Below are positions 1 through 9,777 of a stretch of DNA of 64,000 nucleotides, in pieces. Location of the stretch: positions 4,650,001-4,714,000 of the forward strand of contig NZ_CP032487.1 of the NCBI RefSeq assembly GCF_004124235.1, in the 5' to 3' direction. Origin of the DNA: Yersinia hibernica (GTDB lineage: Bacteria; Pseudomonadota; Gammaproteobacteria; Enterobacterales; Enterobacteriaceae). Numbering within the stretch: position 1 is the first letter of the stretch; every line of letters begins with the position of its first letter. The notes under the pieces were generated by a model. The model ran no database searches. It was not told the DNA's origin and saw only the letters and a list, made by a program, of their open reading frames with translations. The position numbers and the translations under genes were made by a program.

Positions 1-1532
1 CTTTTCATCAGACTGACGAAGAATTTCGGATAATTACTCCAGTAGTTAACCTGGCCCGGTAACAGGGTTTTCGGCGTGTTGGCTTTCAGGTAAGTATCAA
101 TATCCGGCTGTTTCTCTGACGGCAGACTCAGGTAGCCCGGCAAGCTTTGTGATAGCAAGCCGAGGTCAGTTAAGCCCTGAATATTAGAGTGGCCGCGCAA
201 AGCATTAATGCCGCCGCCCGCCATCCCCATATTGCCGAGCAGCAACTGGATCATCGCCATAGTACGGATGTTCTGTGCGCCGACAGAGTGCTGTGTCCAG
301 CCCAACGCGTACAGGAACGAGGCGGTTTTATTGGACACACTGGTTTCGGCGAGATATTCGCAAACCTGCAAGAAATCTTCTTTTGGCGTACCGCAAATGT
401 TGGCAACCACATCTGGCGTGTAACGGCTGACGTGCTCTTTCAGCAAGTTCCACACACAGCGCGGGTCTTGCAGCGTGACATCGCGTTTGGCAAAGCCGTT
501 CTCATCCAACTGGTAATTCCAGGTGGTTTTATCGTATTTGCGATTTTCGGCATCATAACCACTGAACAAACCATCATCGAAGGTAAAATCTTCCCGCACC
601 AGCAGGCTGGCGTTGGTATAGGCCTCGACGTATTCGCGGTTAATTTTTTCGTTGGTCATCAGATACAACAACACGCCGGACAGGAACGCAATATCAGTAC
701 CGGAGCGGATTGGCGTATAGAAGTCAGCCACCGATGCAGTACGGGTAAAGCGTGGGTCTATCACCAGCAATTTGGCATTGTTGTGGATTTTGGCTTCCAT
801 CGCCCAGCGGAACCCCACCGGATGCGCTTCTGCCGCATTACCGCCCATGACGATAATTAAGTCTGCGTTCTTGATATCAACCCAGTGGTTGGTCATCGCA
901 CCGCGACCAAATGTTGGAGCAAGACTTGCTACCGTTGGTCCGTGTCAGACACGTGCTTGGTTGTCTACGGCAAGCATGCCGAGAGCGCGACTAAATTTCT
1001 GGGTCAAATAACCCGTTTCATTACTGGATGCCGAAGCACACAGCATACCGGTACTCAGCCAACGGTTGACGGTAACACCGGCGTCATTGGTCTTAATGAA
1101 GTTGGCGTCCCGGTCTGCTTTCATCAGCTTGGCAATGCGGTCAAATGCATCATTCCAAGTGATTCTCTGCCATTTATCAGAACCCGGTGCCCGATATTCT
1201 GGGTATTTCAGGCGACTTTCGCTGTGGATAAAGTCCACCAGCCCCGCACCTTTTGGACAAAGTGCCCCACGGTTTACCGGATGATCCGGATCCCCTTCAA
1301 TGTGGAAAATACTTTCTTTGGCGTTTTTCGCACCGTCGCCAAGGCTGTACATCAACAGCCCACAACCGACAGAGCAATATGTGCAGGTATTCCGCGTCTC
1401 ACGGGCGCGCAGCAATTTATAATTGCGCGTTTCCGCCAGCGCCACCGACGGCGTAAAGCCGAGTGCCGCGACCGTGGTTCCCGCCATACCGCCAGCGCAG
1501 ATCTTAAAGAACTGCCTTCTGCTGACCTGCAT
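1..1532 (-). CDS. fdoG: Formate dehydrogenase-O major subunit, selenoprotein (3' end off window)
   Basis: Catalytic molybdopterin subunit of a membrane-bound respiratory formate dehydrogenase, exported by the Tat system and oxidising formate on the periplasmic side. The N-terminus carries a twin-arginine motif (SRRQFFK, residues 4-10). Cys50, Cys53, Cys57 and Cys92 form the [4Fe-4S] ligand set. The frame is interrupted by one TGA (945-947) at codon 196, the selenocysteine position of E. coli FdnG/FdoG, and reads on with an uninterrupted formate dehydrogenase sequence (HGPTVASLAPTFGRGA follows). About 510 of the roughly 1016 residues usual for the family lie in the window. Divergent fdhD next door favours fdoG over fdnG. 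A naive caller would split the gene into a 195-aa piece and a headless remainder. Confidence 0.93.
904..947 (-). promoter_or_regulatory. SECIS element and selenocysteine UGA codon of fdoG
   Basis: The in-frame TGA at 945-947 (minus strand) is followed by a stem-loop whose apical part reads AGCAAGTCTTGCT (complement of 918-930), with a GU in the loop. This is the expected placement and shape of a bacterial SECIS element bound by SelB within about 40 nt of the UGA. Confidence 0.8.
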
Positions 1533-1727
1533 GGGTCTCTCCTTCGTTCATTGTCACATTATTTCAGTTCACACTTCCCTCAACGAAATGGGAGGCGTTA
1601 AAATCGCTGACGCGATATCCAGCTTTTCAGTGTGGGATACATTTCTAATAACGGAATAAAGCCACACTATTCTTAATGTGAATGTTACCACATTGTGATT
1701 ATGGATTATAACTTTCAGGACCGCATA

Positions 1728-2555
1728 GTGAGCCAGATCAAACCTTCAGAAATTGACTTCACCACCGAAATCTGCGGCGCCAAGCAACTCAACGTGCTAC
1801 AGCGCCATCACCTGGCCGAGCCGCAATTGGATTGGCTGGCAGAAGAAGTGCCGGTTGCCTTGGTGTACAACGGCATTTCTCATGTGGTCATGATGGCCAC
1901 ACCCAAAGATTTGGCGGCTTTTGCACTGGGATTTTCACTGTCAGAAGGCATTATTAGCGCACCACAAGAAATCTACGCCATTGATGTCACCCCCAACTGT
2001 AATGGCATTGAAGTTAACATTGAGTTATCCAGCCGCCGTTTTGCCGGTTTGAAAGAACGCCGCCGCGCCATGGCAGGCCGCACCGGATGTGGTGTTTGCG
2101 GTATTGAGCAACTGGATGATATTTTCCGGCCTATCACGCCACTGCCGTTCACCCAAACATTTAATTTAAATCAATTGGATAGTGCACTTGCACAGCTCAA
2201 ACAAGTACAAACGGTCGGTCAATTGACGGGATGCACCCATGCTGCGGCGTGGATTAATCCACAAGGTGAATTATTGGGCGGTTGTGAAGATGTTGGCCGC
2301 CACGTGGCCCTGGATAAATTACTTGGGGTGCGGGCCAAGCAGCCGTGGCAACAAGGTGCGGTGCTGGTTTCCAGCCGGGCCAGCTATGAAATGGTACAGA
2401 AAACCGCCATGTGCGGAGCCGAGATTTTATTTGCAGTTTCTGCTGCAACAACCTTAGCAGTTGCCGTCGCCGAGCGCTGTAATCTCACCTTGATTGGCTT
2501 CAGCAAGCCCGGCAGAGCAACGGTTTACACCCATCCGCAGCGGATTAGCGAATAA
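1728..2555 (+). CDS. fdhD: Formate dehydrogenase accessory sulfurtransferase FdhD
   Basis: FdhD passes sulfur from the cysteine desulfurase IscS to the molybdenum cofactor and is required for formate dehydrogenase activity. The product contains the family GCGVCG motif. With the GTG start at 1728 the two cysteines fall at 121 and 124, the numbering of the functional pair in E. coli FdhD, and AGGA lies 7 nt upstream (1717-1720). This start gives 275 aa; in-frame GTG 1695 or ATG 1701 would give 286 or 284 aa. The conserved [12 protein letters not shown] and CNLTLIGF blocks are present. It is transcribed divergently from fdoG, its client enzyme, across about 195 bp. Confidence 0.93.
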   Translation: MSQIKPSEIDFTTEICGAKQLNVLQRHHLAEPQLDWLAEEVPVALVYNGISHVVMMATPKDLAAFALGFSLSEGIISAPQEIYAIDVTPNCNGIEVNIELSSRRFAGLKERRRAMAGRTGCGVCGIEQLDDIFRPITPLPFTQTFNLNQLDSALAQLKQVQTVGQLTGCTHAAAWINPQGELLGGCEDVGRHVALDKLLGVRAKQPWQQGAVLVSSRASYEMVQKTAMCGAEILFAVSAATTLAVAVAERCNLTLIGFSKPGRATVYTHPQRISE

Positions 2556-2580
2556 AAGACCACACAATTAGTACGGCATT

Positions 2581-2599
2581 GATAATCATTTTCAATATC
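2581..2599 (+). promoter_or_regulatory. Fur box upstream of sodA
   Basis: GATAATCATTTTCAATATC matches 15 of 19 positions of the classical Fur consensus (GATAATGATAATCATTATC). It lies about 80 bp before the sodA start, fitting the known Fur repression of MnSOD in enterics. Confidence 0.7.
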
Positions 2600-2680
2600 A
2601 TTTAATTAACTATAATGATCCGAATGCTTACGCGGCGCTTACTTTTTTTGTGCCGCCCTACACCTACGGAGACGATGATT

Positions 2681-3304
2681 ATGAGTTACTCACTGCCATC
2701 CCTGCCTTATGCTTATGACGCCCTGGAACCCCATTTCGATAAGCAGACGATGGAAATCCATCACACCAAACACCACCAAACCTATGTTAACAATGCAAAC
2801 ACGGTGTTGGAGAGCTTCCCTGAGCTGGCTAAACTGAGTGTTGAAGAGCTGATCAAAGATCTGGACAAAGTTCCAGCTGAAAAACGCACTTTCATGCGCA
2901 ACAATGCCGGCGGCCACGCTAACCACAGCCTGTTCTGGAAAGGCCTGAAATTGGGCACCACTCTGGCCGGTGATCTGAAAGCCGCTATTGAGCGCGATTT
3001 CGGCAGCGTTGACAGCTTCAAAGAAAAATTTGAACAAGCTGCGGCAACGCGTTTCGGCTCAGGTTGGGCATGGCTGGTACTGAAAGACGACGGCAAACTG
3101 GCGGTTGTTTCTACAGCTAACCAAGACAGCCCGCTGATGGGTGAAGCCGTTTCTGGCGCATCTGGCTTCCCAATTATTGGCCTAGATGTGTGGGAACATG
3201 CTTACTATCTGAAATTCCAAAACCGCCGCCCAGACTACATCAAAGCATTCTGGAACGTGGTCAACTGGGACGAAGCAGCAGCACGTTTCGCCCAAGCGAA
3301 ATAA
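2681..3304 (+). CDS. sodA: Superoxide dismutase [Mn]
   Basis: Cytoplasmic manganese superoxide dismutase of 207 aa, dismutating superoxide to peroxide and oxygen. The start at 2681 gives [20 protein letters not shown], the normal enteric N-terminus; GGAG at 2668-2671 is the ribosome site. An in-frame ATG at 2675 and an upstream extension to 2615 are less likely. Metal ligands are visible at His27, His82, Asp169 and His173. Gln148 in ANQDSP and the [11 protein letters not shown] block mark the Mn rather than the Fe type. It sits alone between a Fur box and a strong terminator. Confidence 0.97.
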   Translation: MSYSLPSLPYAYDALEPHFDKQTMEIHHTKHHQTYVNNANTVLESFPELAKLSVEELIKDLDKVPAEKRTFMRNNAGGHANHSLFWKGLKLGTTLAGDLKAAIERDFGSVDSFKEKFEQAAATRFGSGWAWLVLKDDGKLAVVSTANQDSPLMGEAVSGASGFPIIGLDVWEHAYYLKFQNRRPDYIKAFWNVVNWDEAAARFAQAK

Positions 3305-3334
3305 TTAGCGAAAACTCGCAGAAGTATCATTAAT

Positions 3335-3367
3335 AATGCCAGCAAGGCCGCCTTGCTGGCATTTTTT
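3335..3367 (+). terminator. Rho-independent terminator of sodA
   Basis: A perfect 13-bp stem (AATGCCAGCAAGG / CCTTGCTGGCATT, 3335-3347 and 3351-3363) with a CCG loop is followed by a T-run, 30 nt after the sodA stop. Confidence 0.9.
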
Positions 3368-3419
3368 ATTGTTAAAGTTTAGTCAATACCTGCCGATAGA
3401 TTGTACAAGAAGGTTGCTG

Positions 3420-3455
3420 GCATTGATGGCATTGATGGCATTGATGGCATGAATG
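3420..3455. repeat. 9-bp tandem repeat (GCATTGATG)
   Basis: Three perfect copies of GCATTGATG (3420-3446) and one degenerate copy (GCATGAATG, 3447-3455) lie in the sodA to chemoreceptor gap. The rest of 3368-3601 shows no gene. Confidence 0.85.
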
Positions 3456-3601
3456 TTGTCACAAAAACGTTTGGGAAAAGCACTCTTGCCAAGGCTGCCC
3501 CACATACCGCCAGTTCCCCGAAATCCTCTAATAACTAGACCTCCCCAAACTCACCTACGCTGATTGATTTGCAGCAAAAACACCGCATAACGGAGAAGAA
3601 C

Positions 3602-5551
3602 ATGGCAGGATTTAGCAAAGTTTTTGGTCACTTTGAAAACATGAAAGTCGGTAAAAAGCTCGGATTAAGCTTTTTCCTGATGTTGTTGTTGGTTGGCATT
3701 ATCGCAGGTACCACCGCATATCATTTCTCCGCTATTGAAGAACATGCTTATAAAGTCGATTTAAGCTACAAAATTAATGATGAAGCCAATCAGGCAAAAT
3801 ATAACCGCGCGCTATATGAACGCACTTATGATTTGAAATACATCAAAGAAAATTCTGAGCATATCAACAAGATAAAAACCTTGCTGTCTCAAAGCGACGA
3901 GCTTAACTGGTCAAAAAGCAACCACAAAACGATCAGTAATATTGCCGATGTAGTAGAAGAATATCTGCAACAACAGACTAATTTTGTCAACGCAGTCGCT
4001 CATAAGGACGACGTACGCAAAAGTTGGAATATCTCTGAAACTCAGAAGAACCTCAATGAATTACAACAAAGCTTGCTCAATGAGGGCGCGGATACCAACA
4101 CCCAGATTCTACTGGCTGAAATGAACCAAAAATTAATGACTGTGCGCTATAACGCGCGTGGTTTATTGCTGGATCGCAACCAAGATGCAGAATCTTCATT
4201 AATAACTTCGATCAATATTGCTAACAGCGCCGCAAATGCTTTCATGCCAGTGTTATCAGCCGAGCAGCAAAAACTATTAGCCCCGGTTATCTCCAGCCTT
4301 CACATCTATAAAGATAATGTATTGGCTTATTTACCGGCTTATCAGCAAGAGCTGGAAGTCGGTAAAGTGATGGAAGCCAATGCCAATGAATTGAATAAGT
4401 TGGCAACCTATCTGTTCACCCAAGAGCTACAAGGCACCCACGACGAAATCAATAACGCGCAATTGCAGTTAACTATTTCAGCCATCGCGGCGCTACTCTT
4501 TGGTCTGCTGATTTCATGGCGCATGACCCGCCAGATCACCGTGCCACTGCGCACTACGCTGGCGATGGCCGAGCGCATTGCCACTGGTGATTTAACCGCA
4601 GCAACCACCTCAACCCGTACTGATGAATTGGGCTTGCTGATGAATGCGGTGGCCCGAATGAATGAAAATCTGCGCGCGATGATTGATGAAATCCGCATTG
4701 GTGTCAGTCAGGTGTCTCATGCCTCCGGCGAGATTGCCGCCGGTAATACTGATTTATCATCCCGCACCGAACAACAAGCAGCGGCCGTAGAAGAAACCGC
4801 GGCCAGTATGGAGCAGTTAAATGCCACGGTGAAACAAAATGCCGATAATGCCCATCACGCTAATCAACTGGCAACGGAGGCATCACAAACCGCACAACAA
4901 GGTGGCAAGCTGGTTAATGATGTGGTGCGCACCATGAATGATATTTCGGGTAGCTCTCGACGGATTTCTGAAATCACCTCAGTGATTAACAGCATTGCTT
5001 TCCAGACCAATATTTTGGCACTGAATGCCGCAGTTGAAGCAGCTCGCGCCGGTGAGCAAGGCCGTGGTTTTGCCGTGGTGGCAAGCGAAGTGCGTAATCT
5101 GGCACAACGCAGTGCGCAAGCAGCGAAAGAAATTGAGGGGTTGATTGGCGAGTCAGTATCTCAAGTGAATGCCGGGACATCGCTGGTACAAAATGCGGGC
5201 CAAACCATGGAAGATATTGTCCGCTCCGTGACTCATGTGCGCGATATCATGGCAGAAATTGCCTCGGCCTCTGATGAACAAAGCCGGGGTATCACTCAGG
5301 TCAGCCAGGCTATTTCGGAAATGGACAGCACCACTCAACAGAATGCCGCATTGGTGGAAGAGTCCGCCGCCGCCGCCGACTCATTAGCGGAGCAAGCTAT
5401 CTTATTGGCGCAAGCCGTGGCTGTATTCCGGCTGTCAGAAACAGAAACTGAACCCGCGCAAAGTCATAGCCCCCCCCCGCGTGCAACATCACCACGCCCG
5501 GCCACAGAGGCTAATCGCATCACTCAGCAGGATAATTGGGAAACGTTCTGA
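3602..5551 (+). CDS. Methyl-accepting chemotaxis protein with NWETF tail (Tsr/Tar-like)
   Basis: Inner-membrane chemoreceptor of 649 aa. TM1 is about residues 21-40 and is followed by a periplasmic four-helix-type ligand-binding domain. TM2 is about 288-306, then a HAMP linker and the cytoplasmic signalling hairpin with the invariant tip ([26 protein letters not shown]). The last five residues are NWETF, the tether that recruits CheR and CheB in Tsr and Tar, so this is a high-abundance-type receptor able to serve tail-less receptors such as the one at 59950-61854. The start at 3602 follows CGGAGAAG. A run of nine C (5470-5478) encodes part of a proline-rich linker just before the tail. The ligand cannot be read from sequence. 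Confidence 0.93.
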   Translation: MAGFSKVFGHFENMKVGKKLGLSFFLMLLLVGIIAGTTAYHFSAIEEHAYKVDLSYKINDEANQAKYNRALYERTYDLKYIKENSEHINKIKTLLSQSDELNWSKSNHKTISNIADVVEEYLQQQTNFVNAVAHKDDVRKSWNISETQKNLNELQQSLLNEGADTNTQILLAEMNQKLMTVRYNARGLLLDRNQDAESSLITSINIANSAANAFMPVLSAEQQKLLAPVISSLHIYKDNVLAYLPAYQQELEVGKVMEANANELNKLATYLFTQELQGTHDEINNAQLQLTISAIAALLFGLLISWRMTRQITVPLRTTLAMAERIATGDLTAATTSTRTDELGLLMNAVARMNENLRAMIDEIRIGVSQVSHASGEIAAGNTDLSSRTEQQAAAVEETAASMEQLNATVKQNADNAHHANQLATEASQTAQQGGKLVNDVVRTMNDISGSSRRISEITSVINSIAFQTNILALNAAVEAARAGEQGRGFAVVASEVRNLAQRSAQAAKEIEGLIGESVSQVNAGTSLVQNAGQTMEDIVRSVTHVRDIMAEIASASDEQSRGITQVSQAISEMDSTTQQNAALVEESAAAADSLAEQAILLAQAVAVFRLSETETEPAQSHSPPPRATSPRPATEANRITQQDNWETF

Positions 5552-5628
5552 TTCGCCGTTAAACCTTGGAACCCTGCCCTTAGGCAGGGTATTCTGAGCT
5601 CCCCCCTGAACATAGGCAAAGAGAGCAG

Positions 5629-6321
5629 ATGAAATATCCACAGGTTTATATCGGCAAAATTGAGCCTTACAGCGGCAGCTCCCCCAGCGCCATTGGCAAA
5701 CGTCAGGTTCAGGGGGGCATTATGCTCACAGCGTTGGGTCTGGAGGGTGATGAACAGGCCGAAACGCGCTTTCACGGCGGCCCGGATCGGGCGTTATGTC
5801 ATTATCCCCGCGAGCATTACACTCACTGGGCACAGCAATTCCCTGAACAGGCTGATGTTTTCTCGCCCCCGGCTTATGGTGAAAACCTATCCACCCTCGG
5901 CATGACCGAGAAAAATGTATTTATGGGGGATATCTATCACTGGGGGGATGCCATCATTCAGGTGACGCAACCGCGCTCACCTTGCTACAAACTTAACTTC
6001 CATTTTGCCATTGAGGATATGTCAGTGTTGATGCAGCAAACCGGCTACTGCGGTTGGCTGTATCGGGTGATTTCACCCGGCAAAGTCAGTGAAAGCCATT
6101 CTTTAACACTGCTAGCGCGGACTAGCGATATCTCCGTCTCTGAAGCCATCGCCATTGCTTGGCATATGCCGTTCGATGAAGAACAGTATCGCCGCTTATT
6201 AGCGGTATCCGGGCTATCAGCCAGTTGGAGCAAAACCATGTTGACGCGGATTGCAGAAGGGAAAATTGAGGACTTTAATCGACGTTTACTGGGGAATAGC
6301 AAGCTACCAAGACGTGATTAA
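5629..6321 (+). CDS. yiiM: MOSC domain protein YiiM
   Basis: A 230-aa MOSC-domain protein of the YiiM family. MOSC proteins handle sulfur or molybdenum-cofactor-bound substrates; E. coli YiiM is linked to detoxification of N-hydroxylated compounds. The conserved MOSC cysteine is Cys119 in QPRSPCYKL, and the N-terminal GDxQAxxxFHGGPDRAL block (about 40-56) is typical. It is about the usual length. ATG 5629 follows a GAGAGCAG ribosome site. The location near sodA resembles the E. coli neighbourhood. Confidence 0.88.
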   Translation: MKYPQVYIGKIEPYSGSSPSAIGKRQVQGGIMLTALGLEGDEQAETRFHGGPDRALCHYPREHYTHWAQQFPEQADVFSPPAYGENLSTLGMTEKNVFMGDIYHWGDAIIQVTQPRSPCYKLNFHFAIEDMSVLMQQTGYCGWLYRVISPGKVSESHSLTLLARTSDISVSEAIAIAWHMPFDEEQYRRLLAVSGLSASWSKTMLTRIAEGKIEDFNRRLLGNSKLPRRD

Positions 6322-6361
6322 TGGTTAAACATCGCCAGCACTCTTTTGAATGATAAACCGA

Positions 6362-6400
6362 CAAAAACAAACCAGGTGGCGGCAAGTACCGCGCACCTGG
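6362..6400 (-). terminator. Terminator of yibL
   Basis: On the minus strand a CCAGGTG...CACCTGG stem (6394-6400 with 6372-6378, plus an inner CGG/CCG) is followed by TTTGTTTTT, just past the yibL stop. It also separates yibL from convergent yiiM. Confidence 0.8.
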
Positions 6401-6418
6401 GTTGCTCAGAAGCAGTCA

Positions 6419-6775
6419 TCAGAATGCTTTTTTGGCGTAACCGGTCACTTCTTTCAGGCCCATCTCGCGGCCTAATGCCGTCATTGGGTGAACCACCACA
6501 ATACCGCGCGCCGCTTTCTTCAAAGAGCCCATATCAGCTTGCTCTTTCTTGGTAATGGCGCGGCTAAAGGGCAGTTGAGCCAGTTTCTGGGCTTCAGCAC
6601 TCAGGTTTTTAACCCGCACTTCTTTCAAACGCTGAATTTCAGCCGCCAGCTTCTCTTTTTCTTTCATATGCTGCGCGATTAAATCCACATTCCCCTGCTG
6701 AATAACAATAGGATCTTTGTGGTTCAACGCATCCAGCATGTCGCTGAGGCGCTTGATTTCTGCATGTTCTTTCAT
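6419..6775 (-). CDS. yibL: DUF2810 protein YibL
   Basis: A 118-aa basic cytoplasmic protein matching E. coli YibL, notably in the block [12 protein letters not shown] followed by [14 protein letters not shown]. The N-terminal half is predicted to be a long charged helix (coiled-coil-like, about residues 1-60). YibL has been reported to associate with ribosomes, but its function is not established. Monocistronic, with its own terminator. Confidence 0.9.
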   Translation of the reverse strand: MKEHAEIKRLSDMLDALNHKDPIVIQQGNVDLIAQHMKEKEKLAAEIQRLKEVRVKNLSAEAQKLAQLPFSRAITKKEQADMGSLKKAARGIVVVHPMTALGREMGLKEVTGYAKKAF

Positions 6776-6866
6776 AGTATTGGCCCGTACATGCCGCTAT
6801 GGGCACGATATTTCGCTAAAGTTGGAGATAGGATAGCACTGATTGTGCATCAAGATGGATAGTGTA

Positions 6867-8348
6867 TCAGGATGCATCTCTTTCGGCAGTAGCCTCCTGC
6901 ACCGGTTGCCACGACATTCCCGCGGGCAAGCCGCTAATTTCACAGGCAACCGCTCCCAGCCGCTCCAATGCCCCGGTATAGCGGCTATTGAATGGATAAC
7001 AGCAGGATAGGCGGAATGCATGGCGATAACGGCCACTGGGTGAATAAAGCGTCCCCGGTGTCAGGCAAATCTGCTCTTGCAACAATTGATGGAACAGTGC
7101 AACGGTATCGACGCTAGCAGGGAATTCCACCCAAAAGACAAACCCACCAGCCGGCTGTGTCACTGTGGTTCCCCGCGGGAAATAGCGGGTAATCAGTTGT
7201 TGAGCTTGCTGGACTTGTTGTGCATAGCGGCGGCGCAAGCTGCGTAAATGGTGGTCATAGCCACCGGATTCAAGAAATAGCGCCAATGTTTCGGACAACA
7301 GCACCGGTTCTGCCATTGAAGAAACGGCTTTGAGCTTGTGCAATGCTTCTGCAAAGCGCCCACCGTCAATCCAGCCAACACGGAAATCCGGGGCTAATGT
7401 TTTAGTAAAGCTGGAGCAAAACAGCACCCAACCGTCACGATCAAAAGCTTTAACTGCCGGTGATAGAGTCGAGCCAAATTGAATTTCGGCATATAACCCA
7501 TCTTCAATCAGTGGTACTTGATGATCGTTCATCAGCTGCGCCAATCGTTTTTTCGCGGCAAGTGGCATGGTATAGCCCAAAGGATTCTGCACCGTCGGCA
7601 TAGCAATCAATGCATTCAGACGCCCTTCTTCAAGCAACAATGCCAATACATCCAATGAGATACCCTGCTGTGGGTCCGTGGGAATCTCCACTGCTTTTAA
7701 CCCGAGGCTTGCCAATAAGGGCATCAAATAGAAATAAGTCGGCGACTCCAGGCCGACACAATCCCCCGGTTTGGTGGTCACCCGTAGCGCCAATTGCAGC
7801 GCCTCCATACACCCATGGGTAATGGTGATATCCGTCGGGCTGGCCAACATCCCTAACGTCATGGCGCGGCGGGCGATTTGCTGGCGCAGACGCAGGCTAC
7901 CGGGCGGCAAAGAATATTGACTGATTAATTGTGGCTCACGGCGTAGCAAGGAAGCCATGATACGGCCCAGCTTGGCACTGGGATAAAAGTCGCCGGTCTG
8001 CGGGCAGGCCAGCGAGATATTGGTAAAGCGCGGGTTTTGTTGTGCTGCAAACACCGTATCAATCAAATCCAGCACTTCATCCACCGGCTTACCCACAGTG
8101 GCAGTTGGCACCACGGCGGTGGACGGGCTACAGACATAAAAACCCGACTGCGGACGGGCCTCAATCAGACCTCGGTCTTCCAAGGTGCGATACGCGGCCA
8201 CCACGGTATTGATGCTCACCTGATGGCTCTGCGCGCATCCCCGCACCGAAGGCAGGCGGCTACCCGCCGGGAGACTGCCATTTTTAATGGCTTGTGCCAA
8301 ATTGTCGGCCACTTGTAAGTAGCGGATTTCATTCATAACAAGGGCCAT
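6867..8348 (-). CDS. MocR-family regulator (GntR HTH fused to aminotransferase domain)
   Basis: A 493-aa transcription factor with an N-terminal winged-helix GntR domain (roughly residues 5-75, with SRLPSVR and TVVAAYRTLEDRGLI) joined to a fold-type-I aminotransferase-like domain. The PLP lysine lies in SSFTKTLAPDFRVGW. Such MocR proteins use PLP or a PLP adduct as effector. The start at 8348 is preceded by GGAG; the frame stays open to 8477, but that would add 43 poorly conserved residues. It is divergent from the LysE-type exporter at 8504, so it probably controls that exporter and itself. Related to E. coli YdcR in layout; effector unknown. Confidence 0.88.
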   Translation of the reverse strand: MALVMNEIRYLQVADNLAQAIKNGSLPAGSRLPSVRGCAQSHQVSINTVVAAYRTLEDRGLIEARPQSGFYVCSPSTAVVPTATVGKPVDEVLDLIDTVFAAQQNPRFTNISLACPQTGDFYPSAKLGRIMASLLRREPQLISQYSLPPGSLRLRQQIARRAMTLGMLASPTDITITHGCMEALQLALRVTTKPGDCVGLESPTYFYLMPLLASLGLKAVEIPTDPQQGISLDVLALLLEEGRLNALIAMPTVQNPLGYTMPLAAKKRLAQLMNDHQVPLIEDGLYAEIQFGSTLSPAVKAFDRDGWVLFCSSFTKTLAPDFRVGWIDGGRFAEALHKLKAVSSMAEPVLLSETLALFLESGGYDHHLRSLRRRYAQQVQQAQQLITRYFPRGTTVTQPAGGFVFWVEFPASVDTVALFHQLLQEQICLTPGTLYSPSGRYRHAFRLSCCYPFNSRYTGALERLGAVACEISGLPAGMSWQPVQEATAERDAS

Positions 8349-8371
8349 GGTGACAGTTCTCCACAAGATGG

Positions 8372-8407
8372 ATGGGTACAGTTTTGCTCCATGCAAACTG
8401 TACCCAT
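8372..8407. promoter_or_regulatory. Perfect 13-bp inverted repeat, candidate MocR operator
   Basis: ATGGGTACAGTTT (8372-8384) is repeated inverted as AAACTGTACCCAT (8395-8407) with a 10-bp spacer, in the divergent region between the MocR regulator and the exporter. An 11-bp direct repeat CATAACAATAG also occurs at 8405-8415 and 8477-8487. Confidence 0.65.
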
Positions 8408-8503
8408 AACAATAGATAACTTCTGCTTCTGACGCCACCCCGGATTGATGTTTATGCTGAATCTCTTGGCAACACACATAACAATAGACTCAGGAAAATT
8501 CTC

Positions 8504-9112
8504 ATGCTGGACAGTGCTTTTATCAGTTACGTTACCGTTATGTCGATAACCCCCGGCCCGAATAACCTGCTATTGGCCGCTTCTGGCGTCAATTTTGGTT
8601 TGCGTCGAACTTTCCCGATGATGTTGGGAATTACTTTTGGTTGTGCGCTGCAATGCGCGTTAATGACCACATTGCTCGCCTTGGTTCTCAGCTGGGTGGG
8701 GGTGGTTCGCCTGCCATTAGTCACATTGGGTGGCGGCTATCTACTGTGGTTATCTTGGAAGATTTTTAATTCCGGCACCCCCAATGCCCGAGATAGCGAA
8801 CACCCGATGGGATTCATTCAGGGGGCTTTATTCCAAGCGGTTAACCCCAAAGCTTGGTTGATGGCAATGAATGTCGCCATCTTATTTACCCCACGTGAGG
8901 GCGCAACACTGAGCCACACACTGATGATTATGAGCGGCTTCGCTTTATTAAATCTGCCTTGTGTGGCGGTGTGGGCGGTAATGGGCGACCAGTTGCGTCA
9001 TGCACTGCGCGTTAATTGGAAGTTACGGCTATTTAATGGCGTGATGGGCGGTTTAATGGCAATAACCGCATTGTGGTTGTTGGCTGATGAATGGCTGAGC
9101 GCGATGGCGTAA
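8504..9112 (+). CDS. LysE/RhtB-family amino acid exporter
   Basis: A 202-aa inner-membrane protein with about six hydrophobic segments and the family signature SITPGPNN (about residues 14-21) near the N-terminus, followed by QAVNPKAW in the middle. The family exports amino acids or their derivatives. The sequence looks closest to the EamB/YfiK-type branch, but the substrate is not readable. It is paired with a divergent MocR-type PLP-binding regulator, which suggests export of an amino acid or amine that reacts with PLP (inference). Confidence 0.87.
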   Translation: MLDSAFISYVTVMSITPGPNNLLLAASGVNFGLRRTFPMMLGITFGCALQCALMTTLLALVLSWVGVVRLPLVTLGGGYLLWLSWKIFNSGTPNARDSEHPMGFIQGALFQAVNPKAWLMAMNVAILFTPREGATLSHTLMIMSGFALLNLPCVAVWAVMGDQLRHALRVNWKLRLFNGVMGGLMAITALWLLADEWLSAMA

Positions 9113-9113
9113 T

Positions 9114-9668
9114 TCAGGCATGGCCAAGTGGAGAGAGCTTGGAGACTTGTTTCTGACTGATGCGGGAGAGCAATTCAGTTATCGACAGCACCATAGTTGA
9201 GCGCACCATTTGCTGATAACGCTGGCGTTGCATAGCAATCAGCGAAGCATCGGCCTCATCCGGGCGAAGGAATGTTGGCACTGGCGGCAGCTCAGCCACA
9301 CAATGCAATTCACCAAATGGCCCGAGGATTTCGTCATCAGTAAAACGATACTCGGTGCCATCATGGTTGAGTTCTTCGCGCAGCGCCATTAATAGCTCAG
9401 CATCTTCATATTCATGGCGGGTAATCACCCCCAAGGCATAAACCAACTTCAGCCGTACAGATAACTCCCCCAACGGCCCATCCCCCACCAACAATGGCTC
9501 CACGGCATATTTCACCGCATAGTCATCTTTACGAAAAACCTGCACCACGAGAATGTTCAACGCCTCGGCCAATAATTCGACAGCAGCCATCAAGAAACTC
9601 CGAACGGTCTTTCCCGCGTTCAGATGTTCAAGTACCCGATTCTCAAATGCCTGTGTTTTCTCAATCAT
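9114..9668 (-). CDS. mtlR: Mannitol operon repressor MtlR
   Basis: A 184-aa MtlR-family protein, last gene of mtlA-mtlD-mtlR as in E. coli. It limits mannitol operon expression; the mechanism is not classical, since no helix-turn-helix is obvious. The conserved RLKLVYALGVITRHEYED block is present. The stop lies 1 nt from the convergent exporter gene. It is separated from mtlD by 109 bp holding a strong hairpin. Confidence 0.92.
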   Translation of the reverse strand: MIEKTQAFENRVLEHLNAGKTVRSFLMAAVELLAEALNILVVQVFRKDDYAVKYAVEPLLVGDGPLGELSVRLKLVYALGVITRHEYEDAELLMALREELNHDGTEYRFTDDEILGPFGELHCVAELPPVPTFLRPDEADASLIAMQRQRYQQMVRSTMVLSITELLSRISQKQVSKLSPLGHA

Positions 9669-9710
9669 CGTTTGTCACTGGGGTGGTTGCTGATTATCAG
9701 GCTACGAAAG

Positions 9711-9744
9711 GATAAATACCGCGCAATCTGACACGGTATTTATC
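9711..9744 (-). terminator. Hairpin in the mtlD-mtlR gap
   Basis: A perfect 11-bp stem (GATAAATACCG 9711-9721 with CGGTATTTATC 9734-9744, 12-nt loop). On the minus strand it is followed by CCTTTCG, a weak U-tract, so it may attenuate mtlR transcription or protect the mtlD end. Confidence 0.55.
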
Positions 9745-9777
9745 ACCTAACGCAAACTCGTTTATAACAAAACGAAA

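Noticed and set aside
189..1601. Long plus-strand frames of 223 and 238 aa opposite fdoG
   Set aside because: They are antisense shadows of a clearly conserved selenoprotein gene; no ribosome sites and no family resemblance.
3420..3455. Short repeats considered as a CRISPR array
   Set aside because: The 9-bp units are contiguous without spacers.
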